NCBI GenBank assembly: GCA_018064985.1
Contig: JAGHUE010000105.1
Location: 1-34,740, forward strand
Length of the DNA stretch: 34,740 bases
Reading direction: 5' to 3'
DNA from: Candidatus Colicola faecequi
Lineage (GTDB): Bacteria; Bacteroidota; Bacteroidia; Bacteroidales; Paludibacteraceae
The notes beneath the pieces are model-generated. The model had not been told where the DNA came from. It searched no databases and was given only the letters and a program-made list of their open reading frames with translations. Made by a program: the position numbers and the translations under genes. Positions 26,175-34,740 of this stretch are shown in pieces; the stretch's first letter is position 1; each line of letters opens with the position of its first letter.

Positions 26175-27686
26175 ATGCGCAAACTTCTTTTTGTGGCTCT
26201 GGCAGCGCTGATGCTGCTTCCGAGCTGTACTCAGAAACCGAAATACCGTATTCTTTCATGCGGTGTACGTCATGAATCCAACACTTTTTCCACCATCCGT
26301 ACAGAGCTGGAGAACTTCACGGTGATGCGTGGAGAGGAGCTTTTCGAGAGCAACCAACCGTGGGTGGAGTATCTCCGCAGCCAGAAGGACGTGGAGTTTA
26401 TTCCGACGACGCATGCTTATTCCTGGCCCGGCGGTCAGGTGACGCTCGAGGCTTATGAGCAGTTCAAGGGCGAGATTCTGGAGGCAATCCGCAACGCGGG
26501 GCAGCTTGACGGCATCTATATGGACATGCACGGTGCGCTCCACGTGGAAGGCATGGATGATGCACAAGCCGATCTGGTAAAGGAGATCCGTGCGATAGTA
26601 GGCGACTCGCTGCCTATCTCTGCCAGCTTCGACCTTCACGGCAATGTGTCCGACGAGTTTTTGAGCGGACTCAACTATATGACCGGTTTCCGCACGGCTC
26701 CTCACCGCGACGGCGCAGAGACCAAACTCCGTGCCGTAAAAGCGCTGATGCGCTTGGTTCGTGAGGGCATTCGTCCGTGTATTGCGCATGCGGAACTTCC
26801 GATGCTGATTCCCGGTGAGAAGAGCATCACTGAGGTAGAGCCAATGCACAGCATCTATGCGCGCATCGATTCTATAGAAGCACTTGACGGCATCATGGAT
26901 GCCACTATCCTTGTGGGCTATGCATGGGCTGACCTCCCACGCTCGGCTATGCGCGTGTTTGTAGTAGCAGAAGATTCGGCTCACTTTGAGGAAGCCGGTG
27001 ATATTTGTCTGTCGGTTGCGCAGCAACTCTGGAACAAGCGATTCGAGATGGAGATGGATGTGCCGTCGGGCAGCATCAAGGATATGATCCGCCGCGCATA
27101 TGAGATTCCGGACACTACCGTATTCATCTCCGACTCGGGCGACAATACCACGGCCGGTGCTCCCGGTGACAATCCGCAGGTAATCAAGGCCCTCCTGGAG
27201 GAGCATGCCGAGAATGCGCTCTTTGCAGGATTGGTAGACAAGGCTGCGTTTGACCAGTGCCGCGAGGCCGGAATCGGCGCAGAACTGACGCTTACGCTCG
27301 GCGGCGTGAAAGACTACGTATTCGGCAGTCCGCTCACCATCGATGCTAAAGTGATCGATATGTCGTCGGAAGAAACGATGGCAGAAGATAACGGAATAGT
27401 GCTGATAGAATCAGATGGCCTGAAAATTGCTCTGCTCAGCAGAAGAACGTCGTTCACGACCGTGAAGCAGTTTGAAGACATCCATCTGAATCCGCTGGAC
27501 TTCAAGGTAGTAGTAGTGAAACTCGGCTATCTGTACCCCGAACTCCGTGACATAGCTCCCGTTCACCTGATAGCCCTCACCTCGGGCTTCTGCAACCTTG
27601 ATATGCGTACTCTTCCGTTCAAGAACGTACAGCGCCCAGCTTATCCGCTTGATTTGGATATGACTTGGAACGCTCACCTTCAGTAA
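26175..27686 (+). CDS. M81 family metallopeptidase (MlrC/microcystinase-like) lipoprotein
   Basis: Lipobox 'LMLLPSC'; 'GVRHESNTFS', 'GIYMDMHGALHVEGMDDAQADLV', 'SASFDLHGNVSDEF', 'GFRTAPHRDGAET'. Confidence 0.93.
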   Translation: MRKLLFVALAALMLLPSCTQKPKYRILSCGVRHESNTFSTIRTELENFTVMRGEELFESNQPWVEYLRSQKDVEFIPTTHAYSWPGGQVTLEAYEQFKGEILEAIRNAGQLDGIYMDMHGALHVEGMDDAQADLVKEIRAIVGDSLPISASFDLHGNVSDEFLSGLNYMTGFRTAPHRDGAETKLRAVKALMRLVREGIRPCIAHAELPMLIPGEKSITEVEPMHSIYARIDSIEALDGIMDATILVGYAWADLPRSAMRVFVVAEDSAHFEEAGDICLSVAQQLWNKRFEMEMDVPSGSIKDMIRRAYEIPDTTVFISDSGDNTTAGAPGDNPQVIKALLEEHAENALFAGLVDKAAFDQCREAGIGAELTLTLGGVKDYVFGSPLTIDAKVIDMSSEETMAEDNGIVLIESDGLKIALLSRRTSFTTVKQFEDIHLNPLDFKVVVVKLGYLYPELRDIAPVHLIALTSGFCNLDMRTLPFKNVQRPAYPLDLDMTWNAHLQ

Positions 27687-27705
27687 TTAATTCTATTTGA
27701 ACAGG

Positions 27706-29664
27706 ATGCGTCGCCCACTGCTGATATTCTCCATGATGCTGACTGCATGCGCTGCAATAGCGCGTGTGCAGCTTCCGGCCGTCTATTCCAGCCATATGGT
27801 ACTTCAGCAGCAATCTGAGGTGGCGCTGACAGGAAAAGCTGCTGCCGGCAGCACGGTAGTGCTTCAATGCTCATGGATGCGTCGTCCGATTGCGGCGCAG
27901 GCAGAGGCTGACGGTGCGTTCCGGATGACGTTTTCCACGCCGAAGGCCGGAGGTCCTCATACCATGCTGTTCACCGACGGTGATACGCTCAGTCTGACCG
28001 ATGTGCTGGTGGGCGAAGTGTGGCTCGGTAGCGGCCAGTCGAATATGGAAATGCCGATAGCCGGCTGGGGCAAGGTGCTCCGCTACGAGGAGGAGATTCG
28101 CAATGCTGATTATCCGATGATCAGGTTGCTCCAGGTGCCCAGAGCCATGGCTTTCGAGCCCACTGATCCGCTTGCTGCTGATATGGGCAAATGGCAGGCA
28201 TGCACGCCGGAGTCGGTAGAAGAATTCTCCTCGCTCTGCTATTTCTATGCTCGCGAACTGTGGCAGAAAATGCATATCCCCGTAGGCATTATCAATGCCA
28301 GCTGGGGCGGCACTCCTGCTGAGGCTTGGACCGGATCGGGAGCGCTGTCGCACGTGGCGGGCTATGAAGAGAAGATGCGCGACCTGAAAGCGCTGGGCTT
28401 CAGAGCCGATCGCTTGTGGCAACGCTACGACCAGCAATACGCCGAGTGGCTTTCGCTGGTGGCCGGAGTGGACAAAGGTCTCTCGGCCGACGGACTCTGG
28501 ACCGATCCCGAGTTGGACGATTCCGCTTGGGAGGCGATGCTTCTTCCTCAGCTTTTTGATCTCTCGGTTCTGCCATCCTTTGATGGGGTAGTCTGGTTCA
28601 GACTGCATATCGAAGTGCCGGATGATTGGGCGGGCCGGCCACTGGAGCTTCATCTGGGAATGATCGACGATGAAGATCGCACCTATTGGAACGGTTCGCT
28701 CATTGCATGTGGCTCGGGCTACAACTCGCTCCGCTGCTATGTGGTGCCTGATTCTCTAGTGAGAGCGGGCCACAACGTGCTGACGGTAAGAGTGCAGGAT
28801 ACGGGTGGCGAAGGCGGCATTTGGGGAGCTCCCGAGGCTATGTGGATAGCCCCACGAGATAAAGCACCATTGTCGCTGGCCGGCGAATGGAAATACCGCA
28901 TCGGCTGCAGCCTGGCCGAATTGCCGGCTGCTCCGGTCAGCCCTTCCAGTGCCGGATTCCCATCGGTATTGTTCAACGCGATGATAGCCCCTCTGAGGGA
29001 TTTCCCGATGGCGGGTGTGATTTGGTATCAAGGATGCGCGAATGTAGGTCGTGCAGCGCAATATGAGTCGCTTTTCCAAACGCTCATCTGCGATTGGCGC
29101 CGTTTCTTCAATATGCCTCGGATGCCGTTCTATTTCGTGCAGTTGGCCAACTATCTGGCTCCGCAAGACAATCAGCCCGACTCGGAGTGGGCTGCTCTTC
29201 GCGAGGCGCAGGCTGCGGCTGCAAAGATGGAAGGGGTGGAGATGATGGTCAACATCGATCTGGGTGAAGCTTATGATATCCACCCGAAGAACAAACAGGA
29301 GGTGGCTCGCCGTCTGGCGCTCATAGCGCTCAATCGTTCGTACGGCAAGAATGTGCCCTACAGCGCTCCTGCTTACCAATCGTATCGCGTTGATGATAAA
29401 GGCCTTGTGCATATCAGCTTTGATTATACCGGCTGCAAGGAAATGCTGGTGGAAGAGCTGCATCTTTCGGGCTTTACGATAAAAGGTCCTGATGGCCGAT
29501 GGTGTGTAGCCGAAGCTCGTACCGATGGCCGTGAGGTAGTGGTATGGGCCGAGGGGGTAAAGGTACCCGTGGCAGTTCGCTACGGCTGGGCCGACAATCC
29601 TACTTGCACGCTCCGAACACCTTCAGGCTTGCACGTGGCTCCTTTCAGAACTGACAATCAATAA
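27706..29664 (+). CDS. Sialate O-acetylesterase-like carbohydrate esterase (SASA/DUF303)
   Basis: 'GEVWLGSGQSNMEMPIAGW', 'PVGIINASWGGTPAEAWT', 'GVIWYQGCANVG' with an inserted GH2-like jelly-roll. ATG at 27706; the track start at 27697 is TTG. Confidence 0.92.
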   Translation: MRRPLLIFSMMLTACAAIARVQLPAVYSSHMVLQQQSEVALTGKAAAGSTVVLQCSWMRRPIAAQAEADGAFRMTFSTPKAGGPHTMLFTDGDTLSLTDVLVGEVWLGSGQSNMEMPIAGWGKVLRYEEEIRNADYPMIRLLQVPRAMAFEPTDPLAADMGKWQACTPESVEEFSSLCYFYARELWQKMHIPVGIINASWGGTPAEAWTGSGALSHVAGYEEKMRDLKALGFRADRLWQRYDQQYAEWLSLVAGVDKGLSADGLWTDPELDDSAWEAMLLPQLFDLSVLPSFDGVVWFRLHIEVPDDWAGRPLELHLGMIDDEDRTYWNGSLIACGSGYNSLRCYVVPDSLVRAGHNVLTVRVQDTGGEGGIWGAPEAMWIAPRDKAPLSLAGEWKYRIGCSLAELPAAPVSPSSAGFPSVLFNAMIAPLRDFPMAGVIWYQGCANVGRAAQYESLFQTLICDWRRFFNMPRMPFYFVQLANYLAPQDNQPDSEWAALREAQAAAAKMEGVEMMVNIDLGEAYDIHPKNKQEVARRLALIALNRSYGKNVPYSAPAYQSYRVDDKGLVHISFDYTGCKEMLVEELHLSGFTIKGPDGRWCVAEARTDGREVVVWAEGVKVPVAVRYGWADNPTCTLRTPSGLHVAPFRTDNQ

Positions 29665-29684
29665 CTTAATACATATCTATTTTT

Positions 29685-31871
29685 ATGAAATTCAAATCTA
29701 TCCTGCTGGCTGCTCTGATGGCAGCGTCGACCACCCTCTGGGCAGAGACTACCATCCGAATCAGCACAGACGAAACCGACCTGGTATTCAAAGTAGCAGA
29801 AACGGCTGTTCGTACCGGTGATTCCGATTACTCCGGCGTAGGCCGTCTGTATCAATCTTATTTCGGTCCGCATCTTACGCACGAAGCCGACCTGAAGAAT
29901 CTTCCGCTTGTAGCAGAAGCATTCCTCACGCACGGTATGGAAGACTACTATGAGCCTGCTCTTGATGTACGCCACACAGACGGCAATCCGAGTACGCTGC
30001 TCAAATACGTCAGCCATAGCGTAAGCACCATGAAAGACGGTGCTACCGAAACGGCTATCGTTCTCAAGGATCCTGTATACAACACGCAGGTAGTGCTCCA
30101 TTTTGCAGCTTACAAGAAAGAGAACGTAATCAAGGCATGGACAGAGATCACCAACAACGAGAAGAAGCCCGTGAAGATGGCCAAGTATGCCAGCAGCATG
30201 CTTCACCTCACCGGCGGCAAATACAACCTCACCGAGTTTTCCGGCAATTGGGCTAATGAGGCTCACCCCAGCACAACCAATCTTACCTATGGTAAGAAGA
30301 TTGTGGACACCAAGCTCGGTGCACGTGCTAATCTCTTCACTCCGCCTATGTTCATGCTCTCGATCGGCGATGTAGCTACCGAGCGTGAAGGCCAGGTATT
30401 GCTCGGCCAGCTCGGCTGGACCGGCAACTTCCGCTTCACTTTCGAAATGATCGAGAATGACAATCTCCGCGTAATCAGCGGTATCAACCCGTATTTCTCG
30501 GAATACGAACTGAAGGCAGGTGCTACGTTCACCACTCCGTATTTCTTCTTTACCCTCAGCCAGCAGGGCTTGGGCAAAGCCAGCCGTGACCTCCACGATT
30601 GGGCTCGCCAATATCAGCTCAAGGACGGCAGCAAGAACCGCCTTACGCTTCTCAACAACTGGGAGGCTACCTATTTCGACTTCGATGAGAACAAGCTCAT
30701 CGGATTGATGGATGATGCAGTGAAACTGGGTGTAGATATGTTCCTTCTCGACGACGGCTGGTTCGGCAACAAATATCCGCGCCACGGTGATACGCAGGGC
30801 CTCGGCGACTGGGATGAGACCGAGAACAAGCTCCCCGGCAAGGTAAGCAAACTTTGCGAAGAGGCTAAGAACAAGGGTATTAAGTTCGGCATCTGGATTG
30901 AGCCGGAAATGGTGAACCCGAAGAGCGAACTCTATGAGAAGCATAAGGATTGGGTGATTGTACTCCCGAACCGCGATGAATATCACTTCCGCAACCAGCT
31001 TGTGCTTGATCTGGCCAACCCGAAGGTGCAGGATTTCGTATTCGGCGTAGTGGATAATCTGATGACCAAATATCCGGACATCGCATTCCTCAAGTGGGAT
31101 TGCAACTCGCCTATCACCAACATCTATTCGCCCTATCTGAAGGACAAGCAGCAGCACCTTTACGTAGACTACGTACTCGGCTTTTACAGCGTGCTTGAAC
31201 GCGTAAAAGCTAAGTATCCGGAACTTCCGATGATGCTTTGCTCCGGCGGTTCGGGACGTATTGACTATGAGGCTCTTTCTTACTTTACCGAATTCTGGCC
31301 CTCGGACAACACCGACCCGCTCGAGCGCCTCTACATCCAGTATGCTTACTCGTATTTCTATCCGGTAAAGACCGAGTGCTGCCACGTGACTACCTGGAAC
31401 AAGACCGCTCCGATCAAGTATAAGGTAGACGTAGCATCGCAGGGTAAGCTCGGCTTCGACATCAAACTCACCGATATGTCGGGCGATGATCTGCTCTTCT
31501 GCCAGCAGGCTGTGAAGAACTACAAGGAACTCCGTCCGACCATCATGGAGGGCGATCTCTACCGCCTTGTATCTCCGTTTGAAACGAAGCATTCTGTAAA
31601 CCAGTATGTGAACAAGGCAAAGACCCAGTCGGTGGTATTCTCATTCAATACGTATCCCGACTACGCAGAGCGCAACAATGCCGTTCGTCTGGAAGGTCTT
31701 GACCCGAACCGCATGTACAAGATTACAGAGATCAACCTCATGCCGGGCAAGCAGAGCTGGCTCAAGTGCAACGACAAGGTTTATTCGGGCGACTACCTGA
31801 TGAAGGTTGGCATCGATATCCTTACAGCTCATAAATTGGTTAGCCACGTGCTGCTCGTAGAAGCACAGTAA
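29685..31871 (+). CDS. Alpha-galactosidase, GH36
   Basis: 'MFLLDDGWFGNKYPRHGDTQGLGDW', 'FGIWIEPEMVNPKSELYEKHKDWVI', 'FLKWDCN' (nucleophile), 'CSGGSGRIDYEALSYFTEFWPSDNTDPLER' (acid/base). Confidence 0.96.
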   Translation: MKFKSILLAALMAASTTLWAETTIRISTDETDLVFKVAETAVRTGDSDYSGVGRLYQSYFGPHLTHEADLKNLPLVAEAFLTHGMEDYYEPALDVRHTDGNPSTLLKYVSHSVSTMKDGATETAIVLKDPVYNTQVVLHFAAYKKENVIKAWTEITNNEKKPVKMAKYASSMLHLTGGKYNLTEFSGNWANEAHPSTTNLTYGKKIVDTKLGARANLFTPPMFMLSIGDVATEREGQVLLGQLGWTGNFRFTFEMIENDNLRVISGINPYFSEYELKAGATFTTPYFFFTLSQQGLGKASRDLHDWARQYQLKDGSKNRLTLLNNWEATYFDFDENKLIGLMDDAVKLGVDMFLLDDGWFGNKYPRHGDTQGLGDWDETENKLPGKVSKLCEEAKNKGIKFGIWIEPEMVNPKSELYEKHKDWVIVLPNRDEYHFRNQLVLDLANPKVQDFVFGVVDNLMTKYPDIAFLKWDCNSPITNIYSPYLKDKQQHLYVDYVLGFYSVLERVKAKYPELPMMLCSGGSGRIDYEALSYFTEFWPSDNTDPLERLYIQYAYSYFYPVKTECCHVTTWNKTAPIKYKVDVASQGKLGFDIKLTDMSGDDLLFCQQAVKNYKELRPTIMEGDLYRLVSPFETKHSVNQYVNKAKTQSVVFSFNTYPDYAERNNAVRLEGLDPNRMYKITEINLMPGKQSWLKCNDKVYSGDYLMKVGIDILTAHKLVSHVLLVEAQ

Positions 31872-31892
31872 GTGGTTCCATATTCTGGCAAT

Positions 31893-31925
31893 AAAAGACC
31901 GTCTGCTAAGTGCGGGTGGCCTTTT
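31893..31925 (+). terminator. Likely terminator after GH36
   Basis: AAAAGACC...GGTGGCCTTTTG imperfect stem with T-run. Confidence 0.45.
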
Positions 31926-32014
31926 GTTGTATGGATAATATAATGAAATACTCAGCAAATTTTCGCAATTGTCATTTTTCTGAAACGACGATACTTGAAT
32001 TTGCGTTTTTTTCG

Positions 32015-32022
32015 TAACTTTG
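32015..32022 (+). promoter_or_regulatory. -7 box (TAACTTTG) upstream of GH2
   Basis: Exact TAnnTTTG match 24 nt before the ATG at 32046; TTG at 31995 is a possible -33 element with shorter spacing. Confidence 0.55.
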
Positions 32023-32045
32023 TATAACAAAGTTTATTTACTTCT

Positions 32046-34740
32046 ATGAAGAAACCGTTTCGTCTTCTCATATGTATTCTGCTCGCAGCAACGCAGAACT
32101 TGCAAGCCCAATATTATTCGTTGATGAGCCGTGACGGCCAACAGTGGCAAGTAGCACCTGCGACAGAAAATCCGCAGCAGGGTAACATGATCAGCCAACC
32201 GGGCTTCCGTTTTGCGGAAGGCCCCTCTCTACTCGGCCCGGTGGCTGCCCGGGTTCCCGCAACTGTATTCACATCGTACGTGGAGGCCGGTAAAGAAGAA
32301 GATCCGAATGTGGGGGATAACATCCACCGTGTGGACCGGAGACTGTATGACCGTTCGTTTTGGTATCGCACCATTTTTTCTGTGCCGTCGGATTTCAGGA
32401 AAGAGCGCGTATGGCTTAATATGGACGGCGTAAACAGAAAGGCTTCAGTGTGGCTGAACGGACAGCTTTTGGGCGAGTTGGATGGCTTCATGATGCGTGG
32501 CCGCTACGATATAACGGAACTTATCAGTAATGAAAATGTATTGGCGATTCTGATCAGTATTCCGCAAATGCCCATGTCCAATCAGAGCAGTCCGTCGTAT
32601 ATCTGTTCCGGCGGTTGGGACTGGATTCCCTATGTGCCCGGCCTCAACAGCGGCCTGACCGACAAGATTTGGTTGAGCAATACGGAAGCGGTGACAATCA
32701 GTAACCCATGGATCCGCTCGAAAATGCTGACGACCTCTCAAGCACTGCTGAGCGCAATAGTGAGTCTTCGCAATAGTGCCTCCGAAGATAAACTATGCAA
32801 ACTGGAAGGCAGGATAATGCCCGGTAACATATGCTTTGAGAAAGAGTTGTGGCTACACTCCGGAACGGTGACCGACGTACGGTTCGATCCGGAAAGTTTC
32901 CCGGAACTGAAGATCAGTAACCCGCGACTTTGGTGGCCCAACGGCTATGGCGACCCTAATCTGTATGAATGCTCGTTCACCGCTATGCTGGACGGTCAGG
33001 TGTCGGACACTGCGGTCGTGGAATTCGGTATCCGCAACTATACTTACGATGTGGAGGATGGTGTGTTTCACATCAAAGTGAATGGTGTGCCCGTATTTGT
33101 AAAGGGCGCCAATTGGGGCATGCCTGAATATATGCTTCGCTGCCGTGATGAAGAATATGCAACCAAGATAGCGCTGCATAAAGAAATGCATTTCAACATG
33201 ATCCGCAACTGGTTGGGATCGACTACCGATGAGGAGTTTTACCGCCAATGTGATCGGGCCGGCATAATGGTTTGGGATGATTTTTGGCTCAACAGTAATC
33301 CGAACCTCCCATATGATATTTTTGCATTCAACCGCAATGCCGTGGAGAAAATTCTCCGTTTGCGCAATCATGCTTGCATAGCAGTATGGTGTGGAGAGAA
33401 TGAAGGTGTGCCGCAGCCGCCTTTGGCGGGTTGGCTCAGGGAAGATGTCAGTACGTTTGACGGTGGTGACCGTTGGTTTCAAGCCCGCTCCAATGCGAAC
33501 GGCCTCTCGGGTAGCGGCTATTGGGGAGCATCCGATGAGCGCTACTATTTCCTCCCTTATCCTTGCTGGCACAGCGAGTCGGACATGACTCTCGGGTGGG
33601 GGTTCCGCACGGAGATTGGAACGGCAGTGGTACCGACATATGAATCGATTAGAAAGTTTATTCCGGAAGAGCATCTATGGCCCATTGACGATATGTGGAA
33701 CCTGCACTATTTCGGTTCTGGAGCAAGCAATGCCCAACCGGAGAAGTACAAGCAGATGGTGAGTGCATACGGCGAACCTCGTGATGCGGCGGATTTCTGC
33801 CGCAAGGCGCAGCTGGTCAATTTGCAATCCAACAAGGCCATGTTTGAGGGTTGGCTTGACCACATGTGGAACGATGCCAGCGGCATCATGACGTGGATGG
33901 GGCAGAGTGCCTATCCGAGCATGGTGTGGCAAACCTACGACTACTATTATGACATGACAGGTGCTTATTGGGGATGCAAGTCGGCTTGCGAGCCGCTCCA
34001 TATCTTATGTAACCCTGCAACTGACGAGGTGAAGATCAGCAACACGTCGGCTTTGTCGTATCATAATCTGAAGGCCGAGGCTACTATATACAATGCAGAT
34101 GGTTCTTTTGTGAGCCGGATGAGTTGCTGCGCAGTTGCGGATGCTCCGGCCAATACGACCAGCACCTGCTTCACGCTTCCGATGAATCATCAACGCCGAT
34201 GCCTATCAGTAGGCAAACCGGTGTTCGCTTCGTCCACGGAATATGGCAAACCGGAGGATGCCAATGACGGGACGGACAACACACGCTGGGCTTCTGCACG
34301 CAACGACATAGAGTGGATCTATTATGATCTGGGCGAACGCCAGCAGATAGGGCAGATTCGCCTCAATTTCGAAGCCTCTTTCGGCCGGCAGTTCCGACTC
34401 CAGGTGTCGGATGATGCACAGAACTGGAAAGAGATAGTAAAAGAAACCAACGGCCACGAAGGCGAAATGCTTTATACGTTTCCGGAGGTGGAAGCTCGCT
34501 ATGTGCGCTTCCTCGGAGTAGAGCTCGGGTGGTGGTATGGATATTCTCTTCGTGACTTCAGCGTATGGGGACCTCAAGAGCCGACGCCAGAGCTATCCGA
34601 CGTGTATTTCATCCGCTTGCGTTTGGCTGATAATCAAGGAACACTTCTAAGTGAGAATATATATTGGAGTGGCAAGAACCGATCGGATTATTCTTCTCTT
34701 GCCGACCTAATTCCCGCTAAACTGCATACTAGCAGTAAAC
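32046..34740 (+). CDS. Glycoside hydrolase family 2 (exo-beta-glucosaminidase/beta-mannosidase-like) with internal F5/8 type C (CBM32-like) domain; 3'-truncated by the window
   Basis: Open frame from ATG 32046 to the window end (no stop seen in a full read). Signal peptide MKKPFRLLICILLAATQNLQA; 'YDRSFWYRTIFSVP', 'VWLNGQLLGELDGFMMRGRYDIT', 'CSGGWDWIPYVPG', 'PRLWWPNGYG', 'VKGANWGMPEYM', 'CIAVWCGENEGV', 'GWGFRTEIGT'. Confidence 0.9.
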   Translation, partial: MKKPFRLLICILLAATQNLQAQYYSLMSRDGQQWQVAPATENPQQGNMISQPGFRFAEGPSLLGPVAARVPATVFTSYVEAGKEEDPNVGDNIHRVDRRLYDRSFWYRTIFSVPSDFRKERVWLNMDGVNRKASVWLNGQLLGELDGFMMRGRYDITELISNENVLAILISIPQMPMSNQSSPSYICSGGWDWIPYVPGLNSGLTDKIWLSNTEAVTISNPWIRSKMLTTSQALLSAIVSLRNSASEDKLCKLEGRIMPGNICFEKELWLHSGTVTDVRFDPESFPELKISNPRLWWPNGYGDPNLYECSFTAMLDGQVSDTAVVEFGIRNYTYDVEDGVFHIKVNGVPVFVKGANWGMPEYMLRCRDEEYATKIALHKEMHFNMIRNWLGSTTDEEFYRQCDRAGIMVWDDFWLNSNPNLPYDIFAFNRNAVEKILRLRNHACIAVWCGENEGVPQPPLAGWLREDVSTFDGGDRWFQARSNANGLSGSGYWGASDERYYFLPYPCWHSESDMTLGWGFRTEIGTAVVPTYESIRKFIPEEHLWPIDDMWNLHYFGSGASNAQPEKYKQMVSAYGEPRDAADFCRKAQLVNLQSNKAMFEGWLDHMWNDASGIMTWMGQSAYPSMVWQTYDYYYDMTGAYWGCKSACEPLHILCNPATDEVKISNTSALSYHNLKAEATIYNADGSFVSRMSCCAVADAPANTTSTCFTLPMNHQRRCLSVGKPVFASSTEYGKPEDANDGTDNTRWASARNDIEWIYYDLGERQQIGQIRLNFEASFGRQFRLQVSDDAQNWKEIVKETNGHEGEMLYTFPEVEARYVRFLGVELGWWYGYSLRDFSVWGPQEPTPELSDVYFIRLRLADNQGTLLSENIYWSGKNRSDYSSLADLIPAKLHTSSK

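Noticed and set aside
29658-31592. 644-aa minus-strand ORF
   Set aside because: Antisense shadow of the GH36 gene whose + strand motifs are unambiguous.
31961-32022. GTCCAT-type AraC box before GH2 (ATTGTCATTT at ~31968)
   Set aside because: One base short of the motif and at a different distance (44 nt) from the -7 box than in susC and MFS promoters.
1-34740. tRNA, rRNA or CRISPR arrays
   Set aside because: None recognised in the intergenic regions on reading.

Overview
The window looks like Bacteroidota (Bacteroidales-type) DNA: promoters carry TAnnTTTG -7 boxes, and there is a SusC/SusD pair and a T9SS sorting domain. From about 3.8 kb to the right edge, nearly everything on the + strand forms a carbohydrate-utilisation locus. 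In order it has: GH3, MFS sugar porter, DUF5107-TPR protein, AraC regulator, SusC, SusD, a seven-motif VCBS/FG-GAP propeller protein, a T9SS-tagged clan GH-D-like hydrolase, aldose 1-epimerase, GH97 (split by an apparent 1-nt frameshift), a degenerate M24-like protein, an M81 (MlrC-like) lipoprotein, a sialate/carbohydrate acetylesterase, a GH36 alpha-galactosidase, and a GH2 enzyme with an apparent CBM32 insertion that runs off the window end and is missing from the ORF track. The left 3.7 kb is accessory: a Y1/HUH REP-associated transposase with an extra C-terminal DprA-like domain, an orphan AT-rich gene, and a two-gene unknown operon behind a promoter-hairpin leader. The items most worth a second look are: (1) a ~203-bp element with terminal inverted repeats, present in two full copies and one partial copy between PUL genes; (2) paired GTCCAT boxes at matching positions upstream of the susC and MFS promoters, a candidate AraC regulon; (3) AACTTTG-N5-CAAAGTT dyads over two promoters; (4) the RAYT-DprA-like fusion; (5) three different alpha-galactosidase-like enzymes plus an epimerase; (6) the CBM32 nested in GH2; (7) the GH97 frameshift. 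All calls come from reading the sequence; no searches were run.
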